A stretch of DNA of 64,000 nt. It comes from Petrimonas sp. Its GTDB lineage: Bacteria; Bacteroidota; Bacteroidia; Bacteroidales; Dysgonomonadaceae. The stretch is from assembly GCA_012839475.1 (NCBI GenBank), contig DUNG01000016.1, positions 62,001-126,000 of the forward strand, written 5' to 3'. Below are positions 62,220 through 64,000 of the stretch, piece after piece; the first letter of the stretch is position 1, and each line of letters begins with the position of its first letter. A program made the position numbers and the translations under genes. The notes beneath the pieces are model-generated. The model made no database searches. It saw nothing but the letters and a program-made list of their open reading frames with translations, and was not told where the DNA came from.

Positions 62220-63008
62220 TCACCCATCCATGCTCCCCCTAACGATGCCTCGCCCGGAGGAGCGAATAAAGGCCAATACGTAGTCGCGCTCTTCCGATTC
62301 CGGCAGCTCCTTCTCGATACGCTCCGTGGCTTGGGTAACGTTAAGGCCCGACATGTAGAGGTAGCGGTATATCTCCTGGATGGAGTTGATCCGCTCGCTG
62401 GTGAAGCCCCGTCTGCGCAATCCCACGATATTGAGTCCCACGTAAACGATGGGATCCCGTCCCACCATCACGTAAGGGGGTATATCCTTCGGGATTTTTG
62501 ATCCCCCCTGGATCATCACGTGCGCGCCAATCCGGCAGAACTGGTGTACCAGGGTACCCCCGCTCAAGATGGCGTAGTCGTCAATCTCCACTTCACCCGC
62601 CAACTGCGTCGTGTTTCCCAGGATCACGTGGTCCTTAAGGATACAGTCGTGTGCCACGTGGCTGTAAGCCATGATCAGGCAGTCGTTACCCACCTTGGTG
62701 AACCCTTTCGAGGCGGTGCCCCGGTTCACCGTGGCGCACTCCCGGATGGTGGTATTATCGCCGATGATGGCGGTAGTCTCCTCTCCCCTGAACTTGAGGT
62801 CTTGCGGGATGGCCGACACGATGGCGTGGGGAAAAATCACACAGTTTTTACCGATTCGGGCGCCCTGCAGGATGGTGGCTTGCGCCATCACGCGGGTTCC
62901 TTCGCCAATCACGGTATCACGGTCAACGTAGGCAAAAGGCCCCACCACCACGTTATCGCCAAGGATCGCTTCGGGATGCACGAACGCTAAAGATGATACA
63001 GTCGTCAT
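62220..63008 (-). CDS. lpxA: UDP-N-acetylglucosamine acyltransferase
   Basis: First step of lipid A synthesis: transfers an R-3-hydroxyacyl group from ACP to UDP-GlcNAc. 262 residues; left-handed beta-helix hexapeptide repeats through about residue 190 (VHPEAILGDNVVVGPFAYV), with the catalytic His in SHVAHDCILKD, and a helical C-terminal domain (INSIQEIYRYLYMSG). It lies 33 bases after lpxC-fabZ, the standard Bacteroidota order. Confidence 0.96.
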   Translation of the reverse strand: MTTVSSLAFVHPEAILGDNVVVGPFAYVDRDTVIGEGTRVMAQATILQGARIGKNCVIFPHAIVSAIPQDLKFRGEETTAIIGDNTTIRECATVNRGTASKGFTKVGNDCLIMAYSHVAHDCILKDHVILGNTTQLAGEVEIDDYAILSGGTLVHQFCRIGAHVMIQGGSKIPKDIPPYVMVGRDPIVYVGLNIVGLRRRGFTSERINSIQEIYRYLYMSGLNVTQATERIEKELPESEERDYVLAFIRSSGRGIVRGSMDG

Positions 63009-63041
63009 AGCTTCGATTCATGTTATCTATTCCAAGTTCAC

Positions 63042-64000
63042 TTACTTGTTCTTGATGATTTGCGCCGTGAAGTCGGCCTCCGAGACCACCTTGTCACCGA
63101 TGAACGCCAGTCCCCGCATGGTCGCGATGCCCCGGCGAATTTCACTGGTGAGTTCCACCCTGAAGATAAGGGTATCACCGGGGACCACCTTGTGGCGGAA
63201 CTTCACGTTATCGATCTTCAGGAAGTAGGTGGAGTAGCGCTCCGGCTCGTCCAGCCTCGACAACACGAAGAGGCCACCCACCTGCGCCATCGCCTCCACT
63301 TGCAGCACGCCCGGCATAACCGGCTCTTGCGGGAAGTGCCCCACGAAGAAGGGCTCGTTGGTCGTGGTGTTCTTCACGCCCACGATGAAGGTATCGGTCA
63401 TCTGGATCACCTTATCGACCATCAGGAACGGGTATCGGTGCGGGAGCAGCTCGCGGATGCGGATGTTGTCCATCACCGGCTCGGTATACACGTCGTAGAT
63501 GGGGGGCTGCACCTCGTTGAGCTTAATATCGCGGCGAATAAGCCTCGCCAGCTGGTTGTTGATCTTATGCCCGGGGCGAACGGCGATGACGCGTCCCTTG
63601 ATGGGCTTCCCCACCAGGGCCATATCGCCGATGATATCGAGCAGCTTGTGGCGTGCCGGCTCGTTGGGGAACTCCAGCTCGCGGTTGTTGAGGTAGCCCA
63701 GCTCGTTGGCATCGTGCCGCGGCACGTTCACCGCGTCGGCTATCTCGTCCAACTCCTCCTGCGGCAGCCGTCTCTCGTAGATCACGATCGCGTTGTCCAG
63801 GTTACCCCCCTTGATCAGTCCCGCCTTCCTGAGCTGCTGGATTTCGCGGACGAAGACGAAGGTGCGCGCGGGCGCGATCTCCGTCTCGTAGTCGGTCACC
63901 GAGTCCATGGTAGCCGACTGGTTGGGTATGATACGGGAATCAAACTCGATAAAGGAGTTGATGCAGAAGTCGGTATCGGGCAGCAGCGTCAGCTTCGACC
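63042..64000 (-). CDS. LpxC-FabZ fusion (5' end beyond window)
   Basis: Bifunctional UDP-3-O-acyl-GlcNAc deacetylase / 3-hydroxyacyl-ACP dehydratase. The frame is open at the right edge; 319 C-terminal residues are visible. The LpxC part shows SKLTLLPDTDFCINSF and the zinc region RHKLLDIIGDMALVG. The FabZ part (last about 150 residues) has LLPHRYPFLMVDKV, the catalytic-loop motif GHFPQEPVMPG and EAMAQVGG. A Met codon at 63908 opens a shorter frame, but coding continues upstream in the same frame (FIEFDSRIIPNQSATM), so it is not the start. This fusion is a mark of Bacteroidota; it precedes lpxA. Confidence 0.96.
   Translation of the reverse strand, partial: SKLTLLPDTDFCINSFIEFDSRIIPNQSATMDSVTDYETEIAPARTFVFVREIQQLRKAGLIKGGNLDNAIVIYERRLPQEELDEIADAVNVPRHDANELGYLNNRELEFPNEPARHKLLDIIGDMALVGKPIKGRVIAVRPGHKINNQLARLIRRDIKLNEVQPPIYDVYTEPVMDNIRIRELLPHRYPFLMVDKVIQMTDTFIVGVKNTTTNEPFFVGHFPQEPVMPGVLQVEAMAQVGGLFVLSRLDEPERYSTYFLKIDNVKFRHKVVPGDTLIFRVELTSEIRRGIATMRGLAFIGDKVVSEADFTAQIIKNK

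Overview
The window is chromosomal DNA from a member of the Bacteroidota, most likely a fermentative, protein-using Bacteroidales (Dysgonomonadaceae/Porphyromonadaceae-like; this placement is inference). The grounds are a SusC/SusD glycan-uptake locus with a hybrid two-component regulator, an LpxC-FabZ fusion, a GTPase-altered EF-G paralogue of the Bacteroides EF-G2 type, TAnnTTTG promoter boxes instead of sigma70 hexamers, and almost no Shine-Dalgarno sequences. No transposase, tRNA, rRNA or CRISPR array was recognised.

Layout. 0-8.5 kb: RNase R (cut by the left edge), an SDR epimerase, dapB-lepB-wbqC-like, gltX and a Stealth phosphotransferase. 8.5-10.2 kb: a second, convergent Stealth gene and the tail of a GT11 glycosyltransferase, which looks like an eroded surface-polysaccharide locus. 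10.2-20.7 kb: a PgpH-type HD phosphodiesterase, a highly aberrant guaA, a TPR/propeller protein, nfeD-floA, a uridine phosphorylase-like gene and an M16 protease. 20.7-23.4 kb: an ECF sigma module (sigma, membrane anti-sigma candidate, Spy/CnrX-like sensor, secreted Asp/Cys-repeat protein) bracketed by two copies of a perfectly identical 84-bp noncoding repeat. 23.4-37.6 kb: a polysaccharide utilisation locus (GH130, MFS, unknown lipoprotein, SusC, SusD, LamG lipoprotein) with a divergent HTCS regulator. 37.6-47.4 kb: nucleoside-type MFS, EnvC-like, DUF4292, TPR, dut, an unknown conserved gene and pnp. 47.5-53.2 kb: iorA-iorB-paaK-ACT-aminotransferase, a 2-oxoacid (aromatic amino acid) fermentation cluster. 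53.2-64 kb: Ca2+-type P-ATPase, EF-G2, a DUF6600-like lipoprotein, aguB-aguA (agmatine to putrescine), lpxA and lpxC-fabZ (cut by the right edge).

Two themes stand out. First, short tandem repeats occur throughout and several have changed genes: a tetrapeptide repeat in the P-type ATPase, a Ser/Ala-rich insert in GuaA, a Gln/Lys-rich insert in the WbqC-like protein, 96-bp repeats in the DUF6600-like gene, and 7-, 14- and 36-bp arrays between genes. A degenerate dispersed noncoding repeat sits in at least six intergenic places. Second, two enzymes of the translation/nucleotide core have lost expected catalytic residues: GuaA lacks its glutaminase triad and about 75 residues of that domain, and the EF-G paralogue lacks the catalytic histidine. 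The GuaA architecture and the repeat-flanked sigma module are the most unusual things seen.
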